Shown: one piece after another, positions 42,197-50,798 of the stretch | How the letters are laid out: each line of letters opens with the position of its first letter | Numbering within the stretch: the stretch's first letter is position 1 | NCBI RefSeq assembly: GCF_005877905.1 | Contig: NZ_SWDV01000033.1 | Coordinates: 1 to 64,000 of the forward strand | DNA from: Pseudomonas nicosulfuronedens | GTDB taxonomy: Bacteria > Pseudomonadota > Gammaproteobacteria > Pseudomonadales > Pseudomonadaceae | Direction of reading: 5' to 3' | Length of the DNA: 64,000 bases | The notes under the pieces: model-generated | Databases searched by the model: none | The model's input: only the letters and a program-made list of their open reading frames with translations | Told to the model about the DNA's origin: nothing | Position numbers and translations under genes: made by a program

Positions 42197-43546
42197 ATGC
42201 ACCTTTCGAACATTACCGCCCTGGCGCTGGCCATGGGCCTGGCGTTCTGCGCCCATGCCCATGCCTCCGCCAATACTCCAGCCGACCTCGGCAGCAGCCT
42301 GACACCGGTCGGCGCCGAGAAGGCCGGCAACGCCGACGGCAGCATTCCCGCCTGGGATGGCGGCCTGAAACCCGACGCGGGGCAGGTCGACGCGAAGGGC
42401 GGCTACGCCGATCCCTACGCCGCCGAGAAGCCGCTGTTCAGCATCACCCCGGCCAACGCCGGGCAATACAGCCAGTGGCTCAGCCCGGGCGAGCAGGCGA
42501 TGCTCAAGCGCTATCCGAACACCTACCGGATCAACGTCTACCCCAGCCACCGCAGCGCGCGGCTGCCCGACGAGATCAACGCGGCGACTCGCGACAACGC
42601 CAGCAAGGCCAAGCTTGCCGACGGTGGCAACGGCGTCCTCAACTACCAGCGCGGCGTGCCTTTCCCGCTGCCCAGCGAAGGCGTCGAAGCGATCTGGAAT
42701 CACATCACCCGCTACCGTGGCGGCAGCATCGAGCGCACCTTCAGCTCGGCCAACGTGAAGGAGAACGGCGTCTACAGCCTGGTTCGCTCGCAGACCGACA
42801 TGAACTACGCCGAGACCGTTGACGACCTGCCGCAGGACGCCAACCTGCTGTACCTGTTCAAGACCCGTGTGCTGGAGCCGGCACGGTTGTCCGGCGAGGC
42901 GGTACTGACCCACGAGCCGATGGACCAGGTCGCCGAACCGCGCGCCGCCTGGCAGTACATTCCCGGCCAGCGCCGGGTGCGCCGTGCCCCGCTGATCGCC
43001 TACGACAACAGCGCGCGCTACAGCGACGGCATGGTCACTGCCGACAGTCTCGATGGCTTCAACGGCGCGCCGGACCGCTACGACTGGAAGCTGGTGGGCA
43101 AGCAGGAACTGTTCGTGCCCTACAACAGCTTCCGCCTGTACGACCGCACGGTGAAGTACGCCGACATTCTCAAGACGGGCCATCTGAACCCCGACCTGGC
43201 GCGCTTCGAGAAGCACCGCGTGTGGGTCGTCGAAGCGACTCTCAAGCCGGGTGCCCGCCACGTCTACAGCAAGCGCCGCTACTACCTCGACGAGGACAGC
43301 TGGAACATCCTCCTCGGCGAGCTCTACGACAGCCGTGGCGAGTTGTGGCGCAATTACCAGTCTCACGCCATGCCGTACTACGACAAGCAGTTCACCTACG
43401 AGGCGTTGGCAGCGGCCTATGACCTGATCAGTGGGCGTTACTTCGTCAACGGCCTGATGAACGAAGAGAGCAGCGGCCTGAAGACCGGCCAGCACGCGAA
43501 GATGAGCGACTACACTCCGTCCGACCTGCGTCGCTGGGCGAAGTAG
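42197..43546 (+). CDS. DUF1329 periplasmic protein 2
   Basis: 449-aa exported protein. The signal peptide (about 1-24, ends AHAHASAN) is followed by GAEKAGNADGSIPAWDGG, KPLFSITPANAGQYSQWL, AIWNHITRYRGGSIERTF, RRVRRAPLIAYDN, and YDLISGRYFVNGLMNEE near the C-terminus: a complete DUF1329 protein. It is expected in the periplasm or attached to the outer membrane. It is 11 bases after the DUF1302 gene and in the same operon; a terminator-like stem follows at 43561. Confidence 0.85.
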   Translation: MHLSNITALALAMGLAFCAHAHASANTPADLGSSLTPVGAEKAGNADGSIPAWDGGLKPDAGQVDAKGGYADPYAAEKPLFSITPANAGQYSQWLSPGEQAMLKRYPNTYRINVYPSHRSARLPDEINAATRDNASKAKLADGGNGVLNYQRGVPFPLPSEGVEAIWNHITRYRGGSIERTFSSANVKENGVYSLVRSQTDMNYAETVDDLPQDANLLYLFKTRVLEPARLSGEAVLTHEPMDQVAEPRAAWQYIPGQRRVRRAPLIAYDNSARYSDGMVTADSLDGFNGAPDRYDWKLVGKQELFVPYNSFRLYDRTVKYADILKTGHLNPDLARFEKHRVWVVEATLKPGARHVYSKRRYYLDEDSWNILLGELYDSRGELWRNYQSHAMPYYDKQFTYEALAAAYDLISGRYFVNGLMNEESSGLKTGQHAKMSDYTPSDLRRWAK

Positions 43547-43560
43547 CGTCGTGCCCCTTG

Positions 43561-43587
43561 CCCCGGCCGGACATGGCCGGGGTTCTT
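43561..43587 (+). terminator. Terminator-like stem after DUF1329
   Basis: Eight-base arms CCCCGGCC and GGCCGGGG with a 6-base loop are followed by TTCTT. It lies 14 bases after the DUF1329 stop. Partial read-through into the DUF1254 pair is possible because the U-tract is imperfect. Confidence 0.6.
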
Positions 43588-43735
43588 GCGCCGTCCTGGC
43601 AACCAGCGGCCCGCCATGATCGCTTTTTGTCCGCTGGGGCTGACCGCCGCCCACGCGGGATGCCGCACTCTGCTCCGACATCCGCCGTGGCGCCGCATGG
43701 CCGGGCGGTCCAACAAGAAGAACGAGGAAAACTCC

Positions 43736-45079
43736 ATGCGCCATTGGCTGCCCGCACTCGCCATCCTGCCCCTGTTCGCCGGCCACACCTGGGCCGCCGC
43801 GCCCACTGCGCAGCAGGCCCGCGACCTGGCCGAAGCGGCCTATCTATTCGCCTTCGCCACTGCCGAACACGGCAAGACGCTGCAGGCCATTGCCGCCAAG
43901 TTGCCGGTCAACTACCTGTACAACAAGACCACGCTGCTCGGCCCGGAAGACCGCACCGTGGTCTCGCCGAACAACGACACGTTGTACTCCTATGCGCTGC
44001 TCGACCTGCGCGAACACCCGGTAGTCCTCGACGTGCCGGCGGTGCCGCAGCGCTACTACAGCTTTCAGCTGATCGACATGCGCACCAACAACCTCGACTA
44101 CATCGGCACACGCGCTACCGGCCGGGCGGCCGGCAGCTTCCTGATCGCCGGCCCCGACTGGGACGGCCGACAGCCCGAAGGCTTCAGCGGCAAGGTGATC
44201 CGTTCGCCCAGCCGCATCGTCTTCCTGCTCGGCCGCACCGCCGTGGATGGCGAGGCCGATCTCGACGCGGCCAAGGCCGTGATGGATGGCTACAAGTTGC
44301 GCAGCACCCAGCCGACGCTGCTGCCGCACAAGATGGATGTGCCCGAGTACCTGCCGACCAAGGAAGGCCCGGCGGAAAACGCCTTCGTCGACTTCAACGG
44401 GCTGTCCGCCTGGCATGCCTGGAGCGCCGACGAGCAACAGCGCCTGGCGCAGTTCGCGCAGATCGGCGTGGGCACAGGCAAGCCATTCGACGCGAAGCAA
44501 CTGCCGGCAGATATCGCCCAGGCCGTGCAGCAGGGTGCCGAGGCCGGGCGTGAAAGGATTCGCACCGCCAGCGAGCGCTTCGCCGCGCCGGTCAATGGCT
44601 GGCAGAGCTCTCCCGCCAACATCGGGCACTACGGCAATGACGACCTGACGCGGGCGGCGGTCGCCTGGAAATACATCTACGCCAACGACCCGGCGGAGGC
44701 GATGTACCCGCTCACCCGTGTCGACGCTGCCGGCCAGGCACTCGACGGCAGCCGTGCCTACACCCTGCATTTCGCTCCCGGGCAGTTGCCGCCGGTCGAT
44801 GCGTTCTGGTCCATCACGCTTTACGACGGCAAGACCCAGATGCTCTCGGCCAACGCACTCAACCGCTACGCCATCAACAGTGCCAGCAACCTGAAACGGG
44901 ATGCCGACGGTGGCCTGACCCTGAACATCCAGCATGCCCAGCCGGCCAGCAGCGACAACTGGCTGCCGGCGCCGCAGGGACCGTTCAACCTGATCCTGCG
45001 CATGTACCTGCCGCAGGAAAGAGCGCTCAAGGGCGATTACCAGCCGCCGGCCGTGCAGCCCGTCAACAGCCAGGAGTAA
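43736..45079 (+). CDS. Exported DUF1254/DUF1214 protein 3
   Basis: 447-aa protein with a Sec signal peptide (MRHWLPALAILPLFAGHTWA). The DUF1254 core is VVSPNNDTLYSYALLDLRE, then YYSFQLIDMRTNNLDYIG; the C-terminal DUF1214 part is PPVDAFWSITLYDGKTQM, then LNRYAINSAS, and a late NWLPAPQGPFNLILRMYLP. CGAGGAAAA precedes the ATG. It lies 190 bases after DUF1329 and 3 bases before a second DUF1254 gene, with which it is plainly homologous. Function unproven. Confidence 0.82.
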   Translation: MRHWLPALAILPLFAGHTWAAAPTAQQARDLAEAAYLFAFATAEHGKTLQAIAAKLPVNYLYNKTTLLGPEDRTVVSPNNDTLYSYALLDLREHPVVLDVPAVPQRYYSFQLIDMRTNNLDYIGTRATGRAAGSFLIAGPDWDGRQPEGFSGKVIRSPSRIVFLLGRTAVDGEADLDAAKAVMDGYKLRSTQPTLLPHKMDVPEYLPTKEGPAENAFVDFNGLSAWHAWSADEQQRLAQFAQIGVGTGKPFDAKQLPADIAQAVQQGAEAGRERIRTASERFAAPVNGWQSSPANIGHYGNDDLTRAAVAWKYIYANDPAEAMYPLTRVDAAGQALDGSRAYTLHFAPGQLPPVDAFWSITLYDGKTQMLSANALNRYAINSASNLKRDADGGLTLNIQHAQPASSDNWLPAPQGPFNLILRMYLPQERALKGDYQPPAVQPVNSQE

Positions 45080-45082
45080 GCC

Positions 45083-46489
45083 ATGCCACCGATTCTGACC
45101 CGCCGCCGTTTCCTCGGCGCCAGCGGCGCGCTCGGCTTTGGCCTGGGCTGCGTACCGAGCTGGCTGCTGGCCGCACCCGACGCGCTGGAAAGCGACCCGG
45201 CCGTGTACCAGGACATCGTCCGTCAGGCGTGGATCTACGCCTACCCGATGCTGATGCACTACCAGACGATGCACAAACAGGCACTGGATGCCGTTTCGCC
45301 CGAGTATGTCGGCGGTTTCGGTGTGTTCCGCCATTACAGCGAACTCTTCACCCCGAAGAATCGCGACGTGGTAACCCCCAACAACGACACGCCGTACTCC
45401 TGGTCCTGGCTCGACCTGCGCGCCGAACCCTGGGTGCTCAGCGTCCCGGCGGTGGCGGACGACCGTTACTACGTGCACCAGCTGGTGGACCAGTACACCT
45501 TCAACTTCGGCTATGTCGGCGTGCTCAGCACCGGCCGCGAAGCGGGCGACTACCTGATCGCCGGGCCGAACTGGAAAGGCCAGACGCCCGCCGGCATACG
45601 CCAGGTGCTGCGCAGCGAGACGCAGATCGCCATGGTCCTGGGGCGCACCGGCCTGCGCAGTGCCGACGACCTGCCGGCGGTGCGCGAACTCCAGCAGCAG
45701 TACCGTCTGCGGCCGCTGCACGACTTTGCCGGTAGCTCGGCGCCTGCTGCCGCGCCGGCGGTGCAATGGCTGCCGTGGGAACTGCCGCGCGATCTCGGCG
45801 CGGGATTCATTGCGCACCTGAACCAGATTCTCGCCTTCTGCCCGGTGGACCCGAGCGAGGTGGAGTTGCGCCAGCGTTTCGCTCGCGCCGGCATCGGAGC
45901 GGGGCTGCCGTTCAACCCGGCCACACTGAGCCCGGCCCAGCGCCAGGCATTGGCTGCCGGCATCCAGCAGGGCATGGAGGAGCTGAAGGCTAAGGGCGCC
46001 ACACTGCGTTCCTCCGCCGGGCTGTTCGGCACCCGCGCGGCGATGCACAACGACTACCTGAGCCGTGCCGCGGCGGCGGCCAGTGGTATCTACGGCAACA
46101 GCGTGGAGGAGGCGATCTACCTTGGCAGCCGCCAGGACAGCACGCAGCAGCCGCTACAAGGCGGACAGCGTTATCGCCTGCGCTTCGCACCGGGGCAGTT
46201 GCCGCCGGCCAGGGAGTTCTGGTCGCTGACGCTCTACGATCTGCCCGACCGGCAGTTGGTCGATAACTCCATCCAGCGTTACTGCCTGAGTAGCCGCGAT
46301 CCCCTGGTGCACGATGCCGATGGTGGGGTGACGCTCTATATCCAGGCCGACTCGCCCAGCCAGGAGCACGAGGCAAACTGGCTGCCGTCGACCCGCCAGG
46401 GGCCGTTCAACCTGATCCTGCGGATCTACGGGCCGGAGCAGCCGGTGGTGGCCGGGCAGTGGACCCTGCCGGGCATCGAACGGGTCTGA
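45083..46489 (+). CDS. Tat-exported DUF1254/DUF1214 protein 4
   Basis: 468-aa protein starting with a twin-arginine signal: TRRRFLG at residues 6-12, then a hydrophobic stretch ending AAPDA. The other three DUF1254 proteins in the window use Sec-type signals, so this one probably folds or binds a cofactor before export. The body has VVTPNNDTPYSWSWLDLRA and LVDQYTFNFGYVGVLSTGR, and the tail has REFWSLTLYDLPDRQLVD and NWLPSTRQGPFNLILRIYG. AGGAGTAAG precedes the ATG, just 3 bases after the preceding paralog. It ends the cassette; a hairpin follows at 46504. Confidence 0.83.
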   Translation: MPPILTRRRFLGASGALGFGLGCVPSWLLAAPDALESDPAVYQDIVRQAWIYAYPMLMHYQTMHKQALDAVSPEYVGGFGVFRHYSELFTPKNRDVVTPNNDTPYSWSWLDLRAEPWVLSVPAVADDRYYVHQLVDQYTFNFGYVGVLSTGREAGDYLIAGPNWKGQTPAGIRQVLRSETQIAMVLGRTGLRSADDLPAVRELQQQYRLRPLHDFAGSSAPAAAPAVQWLPWELPRDLGAGFIAHLNQILAFCPVDPSEVELRQRFARAGIGAGLPFNPATLSPAQRQALAAGIQQGMEELKAKGATLRSSAGLFGTRAAMHNDYLSRAAAAASGIYGNSVEEAIYLGSRQDSTQQPLQGGQRYRLRFAPGQLPPAREFWSLTLYDLPDRQLVDNSIQRYCLSSRDPLVHDADGGVTLYIQADSPSQEHEANWLPSTRQGPFNLILRIYGPEQPVVAGQWTLPGIERV

Positions 46490-46503
46490 CTCCGGCCAGC
46501 AGC

Positions 46504-46524
46504 CGAGCCCGTTCCTCGGGCTCG
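46504..46524. terminator. Bidirectional hairpin between convergent genes
   Basis: Arms CGAGCCCG and CGGGCTCG with loop TTCCT fill the 36-base gap between the DUF1254 gene (stop 46489) and the acetyltransferase gene (stop 46526). The T-tracts are weak on both sides. Confidence 0.5.
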
Positions 46525-46525
46525 T

Positions 46526-47068
46526 CTAGTGGCCCACGACGCTTGCCCAGCGTTCACGCGGCAGCTCGTAGCAAAGCCAGGCAGCGGGCGTGCCGGAGAG
46601 GTCCAGTTGCGCCTCGTACGCCAGCCTCGCGCCGAGCTTTGTGGTTCCTTTCTGCGAGCGGATGTTGCTCGGCGCGATGTGGAACCACACGCGCTCAAAA
46701 CGCTGGAAGGCATGACCGAGCATCAGCGACTTCAGCTCGCGGTTGGTCGCGCCGCCCCAGTAGCGGTTATTGATGAAGGTGAAGCCGATGCCGATGTCGT
46801 CCGGCTGGTCCGGCACCGGGTAGTAGCGCGAGCAGCCGATGGCTTCTCCGCTCTGCCGGTCGAGGATCAGCAGGCAGCCCCCGGCCTGTACCAGGAACTG
46901 GAAGTAGGGCTCGAATACCTCGTGGCGATAGCGCTCGGTGGCCGGGTGACCGGCCCAGGTTTCCGGCGAGTTGGCGGCGGCGAACAGCGCCTGGAAATCA
47001 TCGGCGCGTAGCGGACGTAATTGCAGGGTGTCGCCGAGCAGGGTCGGCTGGGCATCGAAGGCGGTCAT
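46526..47068 (-). CDS. GNAT family N-acetyltransferase
   Basis: 180-aa acetyltransferase of the RimJ/RimL-like type, which transfers acetyl from acetyl-CoA to an amine. LLGDTLQLRPLRADDFQALF opens the fold; IGCSRYYPVPDQPDDIGIG and TFINNRYWGGATNRELK form the acetyl-CoA cradle (the canonical Q/R-x-x-G-x-G/A is degenerate here). I chose the ATG at 47068, with TGGAG 8 bases upstream, over an in-frame start at 47140. It stands 93 bases from the glycosyltransferase gene 47162-48448 on the same strand, so it may be read from the same transcript. Substrate unknown. Confidence 0.82.
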   Translation of the reverse strand: MTAFDAQPTLLGDTLQLRPLRADDFQALFAAANSPETWAGHPATERYRHEVFEPYFQFLVQAGGCLLILDRQSGEAIGCSRYYPVPDQPDDIGIGFTFINNRYWGGATNRELKSLMLGHAFQRFERVWFHIAPSNIRSQKGTTKLGARLAYEAQLDLSGTPAAWLCYELPRERWASVVGH

Positions 47069-47161
47069 GCCGGGCTCCAGGGTGGCTGGAGCCCAGCTTA
47101 CGGGCGGAAGGGTCCATAGCAGAGTGCCAATCGCGGGCACTTCGACAGTGCCAATCAGTGC

Positions 47162-48448
47162 TCAGTCAGCGCAGATGCCGAGGATCGCCCGCGCCGCGGC
47201 TTCGGTGCCTCGCGAGGCCTGCATCTGCTCGCGAACGGTGCCGAGGCGTTGCTCCATGGCCTTGTCGGCGAGCAGTTCGGCCAGTGCGCCGGGCAGCGCC
47301 GCCAGCGGGTTCTCGAAGCGCGGCAGGTAGCGCGCCACGCCGACTTCCTCGGCGCGCCGGGCGTTGTCGTGGCCGTCCCAGCAGTAGGGGATGATCACCG
47401 ACGGCAGGCCGAAGTACAGCGCCTCGCAGAAGCTGTTGTTGCCGCCGTGGTGGATGAACAACTGGCACTCGCGCAGCACCGCTGGCTGCGGGTACCAGCT
47501 GTCGAGGTAGACGTTGTCCGGCACCGTGTCGTAGTGCTCGCGGTAGGCGCCGACGTTGATCAGGAAGCGGTAGGGCAGTTGGGCCACGGCGTCGATCAGC
47601 CGGCGCATCATTGCCACGTCGGCGGCGCCCAGGCTGCCGAAGCTCACATAGATCAGCGGCGCCTCGTCGTGTCGGGGGAACTGCGGTGGGATGTACGGTG
47701 CCTCGCTGCGCACGCAGCCGTCTAGGTACAGGTAGCGTTCCGCCGGCAGCGGTTTCTCGCGTTCGTAGCGCACCGGCGTCGGCGACAGCAGCAGGTTGAG
47801 CCAGGGCGAGTCTTCGAGGAACTGGCCGGCGGGCAGGGCGGGGTGGCCGCAGTCGGCAAGGAAACGGGCGAAGCGCTCGTGCGCCGGCTTTGTCGCTTGC
47901 AGGTAGTGTTCGCGATAGGTCTCACAGGCCTGCGCATCACTGCTGCTGGCACCGGACAGGTACGGTGGCACGGCGGTATCGGGCAACTCGGTTTCCGCAC
48001 AGGAGACCATGCGTACCCAGGGGCAGCCGGCGGCGGCGATGGCCGGGAAGCTGACCACGTTGTCCAGCACGATGGCATCGGGCTTGAGTCGGGCGAGCAA
48101 CTGCTGCAGCGGTTTTTCCGACTCGATGGCGGTGTCGATGATGGCTTCCCAGGCCGGCGCCACGTAGCTGTCGATCTGCGCCAGGGGCGGTTGGTCGAAG
48201 TACGGCACGTTGCGCTCGATGAAGCGCTCCCAGTAGTGCTGGTGGTCGGCGGCGGACAGCGGCGAGTCCAGCTGCAGCGGGTACTCGGCGAAACCGTACT
48301 CGGCGAATATCCCCTGGAAATGCGCATGGCAGATGAACACCGGGCGCGCGCCGAGTTCGCGCAGGGCCTGGGCGATGCCGATGCAGTTCAGCGCGGCGCC
48401 GAAACTGGCCTCGGGGAAGAAGGCGACGGTTCTTGTTCTTTGCGTCAT
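47162..48448 (-). CDS. UGT-like glycosyltransferase A
   Basis: 428-aa GT-B fold glycosyltransferase. The N-terminal Rossmann half starts TVAFFPEASFGAALNCIGIA, and the C-terminal half carries the donor-binding block FIHHGGNNSFCEALYFGLP, then PYCWDGHDNARRAEE. In place of the usual final DQ of UGTs it reads WDGHDN. It is a clear paralog of 53573-54877. I chose the ATG at 48448 over a GTG at 48454. It is downstream of and in line with the GntR gene (48535-49467), and is probably regulated with the divergent ABC-transporter operon. The acceptor is unknown. Confidence 0.85.
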   Translation of the reverse strand: MTQRTRTVAFFPEASFGAALNCIGIAQALRELGARPVFICHAHFQGIFAEYGFAEYPLQLDSPLSAADHQHYWERFIERNVPYFDQPPLAQIDSYVAPAWEAIIDTAIESEKPLQQLLARLKPDAIVLDNVVSFPAIAAAGCPWVRMVSCAETELPDTAVPPYLSGASSSDAQACETYREHYLQATKPAHERFARFLADCGHPALPAGQFLEDSPWLNLLLSPTPVRYEREKPLPAERYLYLDGCVRSEAPYIPPQFPRHDEAPLIYVSFGSLGAADVAMMRRLIDAVAQLPYRFLINVGAYREHYDTVPDNVYLDSWYPQPAVLRECQLFIHHGGNNSFCEALYFGLPSVIIPYCWDGHDNARRAEEVGVARYLPRFENPLAALPGALAELLADKAMEQRLGTVREQMQASRGTEAAARAILGICAD

Positions 48449-48534
48449 GGGCACATCCGGGCGTTGCTCACGGGCACTGCGTGAAACTGATACTGCATTT
48501 TTTCGTTAAAAAAAACACCGTGAATGAAAAATAC

Positions 48535-49467
48535 TTAGCGGCGCGCCCCGGCGAATGACTGCGGAATCCCGCGGTTGGCGGTCTGCGGACGTTGAGCGAA
48601 GGACAGTCGCAGGTGCAGGCGCATCAGGTCGGCGGCGATTTCCAGCTGGCCACGCTCGATCTGCTCGATGATCTTCAGGTGCTCGCGCAAGGCTTCCTGC
48701 AGACGGTGCACGCTGACCATCGGCAGCAGGTTGGGCAGGCGGCGCAGGCGCTGGTGCTGCAGCAGCGAGTCGCCAACGAAACGGTTGCCGCAGCCCTGGG
48801 CGATCAGTTCATGGAAGCCGATGTCCAGTTCACGGAACTGCGCCACGTCGAAGCGCTCGATGGGCGCGCCGAGCAGTTCTTCCATGGCGCCGCGCAGCAG
48901 GGCGAGGCGTGCGAGATCGGGGTCGAAGCCGGGGGCGAGCAGGGCTTCGGGCTCCAGGATCAGGCGGTAGCGCAGGCTGTCTTCCAGTGCCGCGAGGTTG
49001 TTCAGCAAGGGGCGGAACGACCAGCTCTGTCCGGCGCCGCGCTCCAGTACCTGGTCTTCGCTGAGCTGCGCCAGCACCTTCTGCGCGGCGGCGCGGCCGA
49101 TGTCGTAGCGGCGCATCAGCTCGCTGGCACTGAGGCTGTTGCCCAACCGCCCGGCCATGCGGTCGCGCAGTACCGAGGCGGCCAGCGCTTCCTCCTCGGC
49201 CTGGGGCAGGGCGGGGCCGAGCACCTGGGCGGAAGGGTCGGCGGCGAGGCGATAGCCCTTGCCCGGTTCGTGGGCCACCAGTTGCTGTTCCAGCAGCAGA
49301 TCCAATCCTGCGCGGATCAGCGTGCGCGACACGCCAAAAGTGCGCGCCAGCTGTTGTTCCGAGAGCGCGTCGCCTTCGCCCAGTCCGCTGTCCTGGGCGT
49401 GCTCGATGACGCGCCGGGCGAGTTCCAGGTGATTGGTGCGCGGTTTTTTCTCAGTGACGTTGCTCAA
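48535..49467 (-). CDS. GntR family regulator with a second winged-helix-like segment
   Basis: 310-aa regulator. A GntR winged HTH covers about residues 10-75 (ARRVIEHAQDSGLGEGDAL, then LARTFGVSRTLIRAGLDLL). A second HTH-like segment covers about 95-155 (LSASELMRRYDIGRAAAQK, then VLAQLSEDQVLE), and an FCD-like helical domain covers about 165-300. The TTG at 49467 has GGAGAG 7 bases upstream and is the best start; no ATG fits the domain border. It is divergent from the ABC-transporter operon across a 190-base region that holds a good promoter, and it is the obvious regulator of the system. Confidence 0.83.
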   Translation of the reverse strand: MSNVTEKKPRTNHLELARRVIEHAQDSGLGEGDALSEQQLARTFGVSRTLIRAGLDLLLEQQLVAHEPGKGYRLAADPSAQVLGPALPQAEEEALAASVLRDRMAGRLGNSLSASELMRRYDIGRAAAQKVLAQLSEDQVLERGAGQSWSFRPLLNNLAALEDSLRYRLILEPEALLAPGFDPDLARLALLRGAMEELLGAPIERFDVAQFRELDIGFHELIAQGCGNRFVGDSLLQHQRLRRLPNLLPMVSVHRLQEALREHLKIIEQIERGQLEIAADLMRLHLRLSFAQRPQTANRGIPQSFAGARR

Positions 49468-49551
49468 GCCGATGCTCTCCAGCGGGCCCGTGGCAGAGGG
49501 CGAGCCCCTTATGCCACAGCGGGGGTGGTGCAACAAGAATGCAAGAAAGTA

Positions 49552-49580
49552 TTGACTTTGCTAGTGGTTCGGTTTTTATT
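49552..49580 (+). promoter_or_regulatory. Sigma-70-type promoter of the transporter operon
   Basis: TTGACT (49552-49557), a 17-base spacer and TTTATT (49575-49580) form a near-consensus promoter inside the only AT-rich block nearby, 78 bases before the solute-binding protein start. A GntR operator probably overlaps it, but I could not pick out a convincing palindrome. Confidence 0.6.
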
Positions 49581-49657
49581 TTGAAAAAAAGACATGTAGT
49601 ACGCTTTTCGTTCCGCTGCCGTCGACACACAAAAACAACCATCGTCAGGTGCGCAAG

Positions 49658-50707
49658 ATGAAGCTGAAGACCATGCTCTACGCAGGGGCAACCCTCGCGC
49701 TCACGCTGTCCGCCACCACGGCCAGCGCCAAGGATCTGGTGATCTCCATCTGGGACGGCTACATGGCCCCGGACAATCTGGAGAAGTTCCAGAAGGCCAC
49801 CGGCCTTGAAGCCGACAAATCCCTCCACGCCACCAACGAAGAGATCATGGGCAAGCTCATGGCCTCCGGCGGCGAAGGCTATGACGTGGTGTTCGTTTCC
49901 TCGCCCTTCGCCGAGATCCTGCACAAGCAGGGCTTGCTCGCCGAGATCGATCCGGCCAAGGTGCCGAACCTGAAGAATCTCTACCCCGAAGCGCAGAAGC
50001 TCGAGTACGACGTCGGCAACCATTTCTCCGTGCCTTACACCTGGGGCACTACCGGTATCTGCTACCGCTCGGACAAGGTCAGCCCGGCGCCGTCGAGCTG
50101 GAGCGACCTGCTCAAGCCCTCCGATGCCCTCAAGGGCAAGACCACCATGCTGGCCACCGACCGCTGGCTGCTCGGTGCCGGCTTCCTGGCCAACGGCTGG
50201 TCGGTGAACGACGGCAACCCGGATCAGATCAACGCGGTACGCGACCAGCTGATCGCCACCAAGAAGCGTCTGCTGTCCTTCGACGACACCACCTTCTACT
50301 CCAAGCTGGCTTCGGGCGAGGCGCTGATGGCCCACGCCTGGGATGGCTGGTGCAACTACGGCACCCAGGCCAACGAGTCGATCAAGTTCGTCGTGCCCAA
50401 AGAGGGCTCCGACCTTTGGGTGGACACCATGGTCGTGCTGAAAAGCTCGAAGAACCCCGACGCCGCCTACCGCTTCATCAACTACATGCTGGAGCCGGCG
50501 AACCACGCCTGGGTCGCGGAGAACATCCTCTACAAGGTGCCCAACCAGGCGGCGATGGCGACCCTGAAGCCGGACCTGCTGGCCAAGTACCCCAACCTCA
50601 CCACCACGCCGGCCGAGCTGGTCAAGCAGCAGCAGCTGCGTGACGTCGGTGGTTCCACGCAGAAGGCCTACACCCGCGCCGTGACCGAGATCATGGCGGC
50701 CCAGTAA
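49658..50707 (+). CDS. Polyamine-type ABC transporter solute-binding protein (PotF/PotD-like)
   Basis: 349-aa periplasmic binding protein. The signal peptide of about 23 residues ends TASAKD. The mature start is LVISIWDGYMAPDNLEKFQK. The PotF/PotD-type features are YDVVFVSSPFAEILHKQG, VPYTWGTTGICYRSDKVSP and PDAAYRFINYMLEPANHAW. I prefer the ATG at 49658 over the GTG at 49649. It captures a cationic, spermidine- or putrescine-like molecule or a relative such as an amino alcohol. It is the first gene of the operon running to 58281. Confidence 0.87.
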   Translation: MKLKTMLYAGATLALTLSATTASAKDLVISIWDGYMAPDNLEKFQKATGLEADKSLHATNEEIMGKLMASGGEGYDVVFVSSPFAEILHKQGLLAEIDPAKVPNLKNLYPEAQKLEYDVGNHFSVPYTWGTTGICYRSDKVSPAPSSWSDLLKPSDALKGKTTMLATDRWLLGAGFLANGWSVNDGNPDQINAVRDQLIATKKRLLSFDDTTFYSKLASGEALMAHAWDGWCNYGTQANESIKFVVPKEGSDLWVDTMVVLKSSKNPDAAYRFINYMLEPANHAWVAENILYKVPNQAAMATLKPDLLAKYPNLTTTPAELVKQQQLRDVGGSTQKAYTRAVTEIMAAQ

Positions 50708-50798
50708 GGCTGCGGAGGGGCGTCGCGCCGGCGCCCCGCAACGCTCTCCGGAATAACCCTGAAGCACCCCGCCTGGCGTGGGGTTGGGGGAACTACGC

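Noticed and set aside
43844..46048. Very long open frame (734 codons) on the minus strand
   Set aside because: It lies antisense to the two DUF1254 genes, which have signal peptides, ribosome-binding sites and family motifs. Long antisense frames are expected in GC-rich coding DNA.
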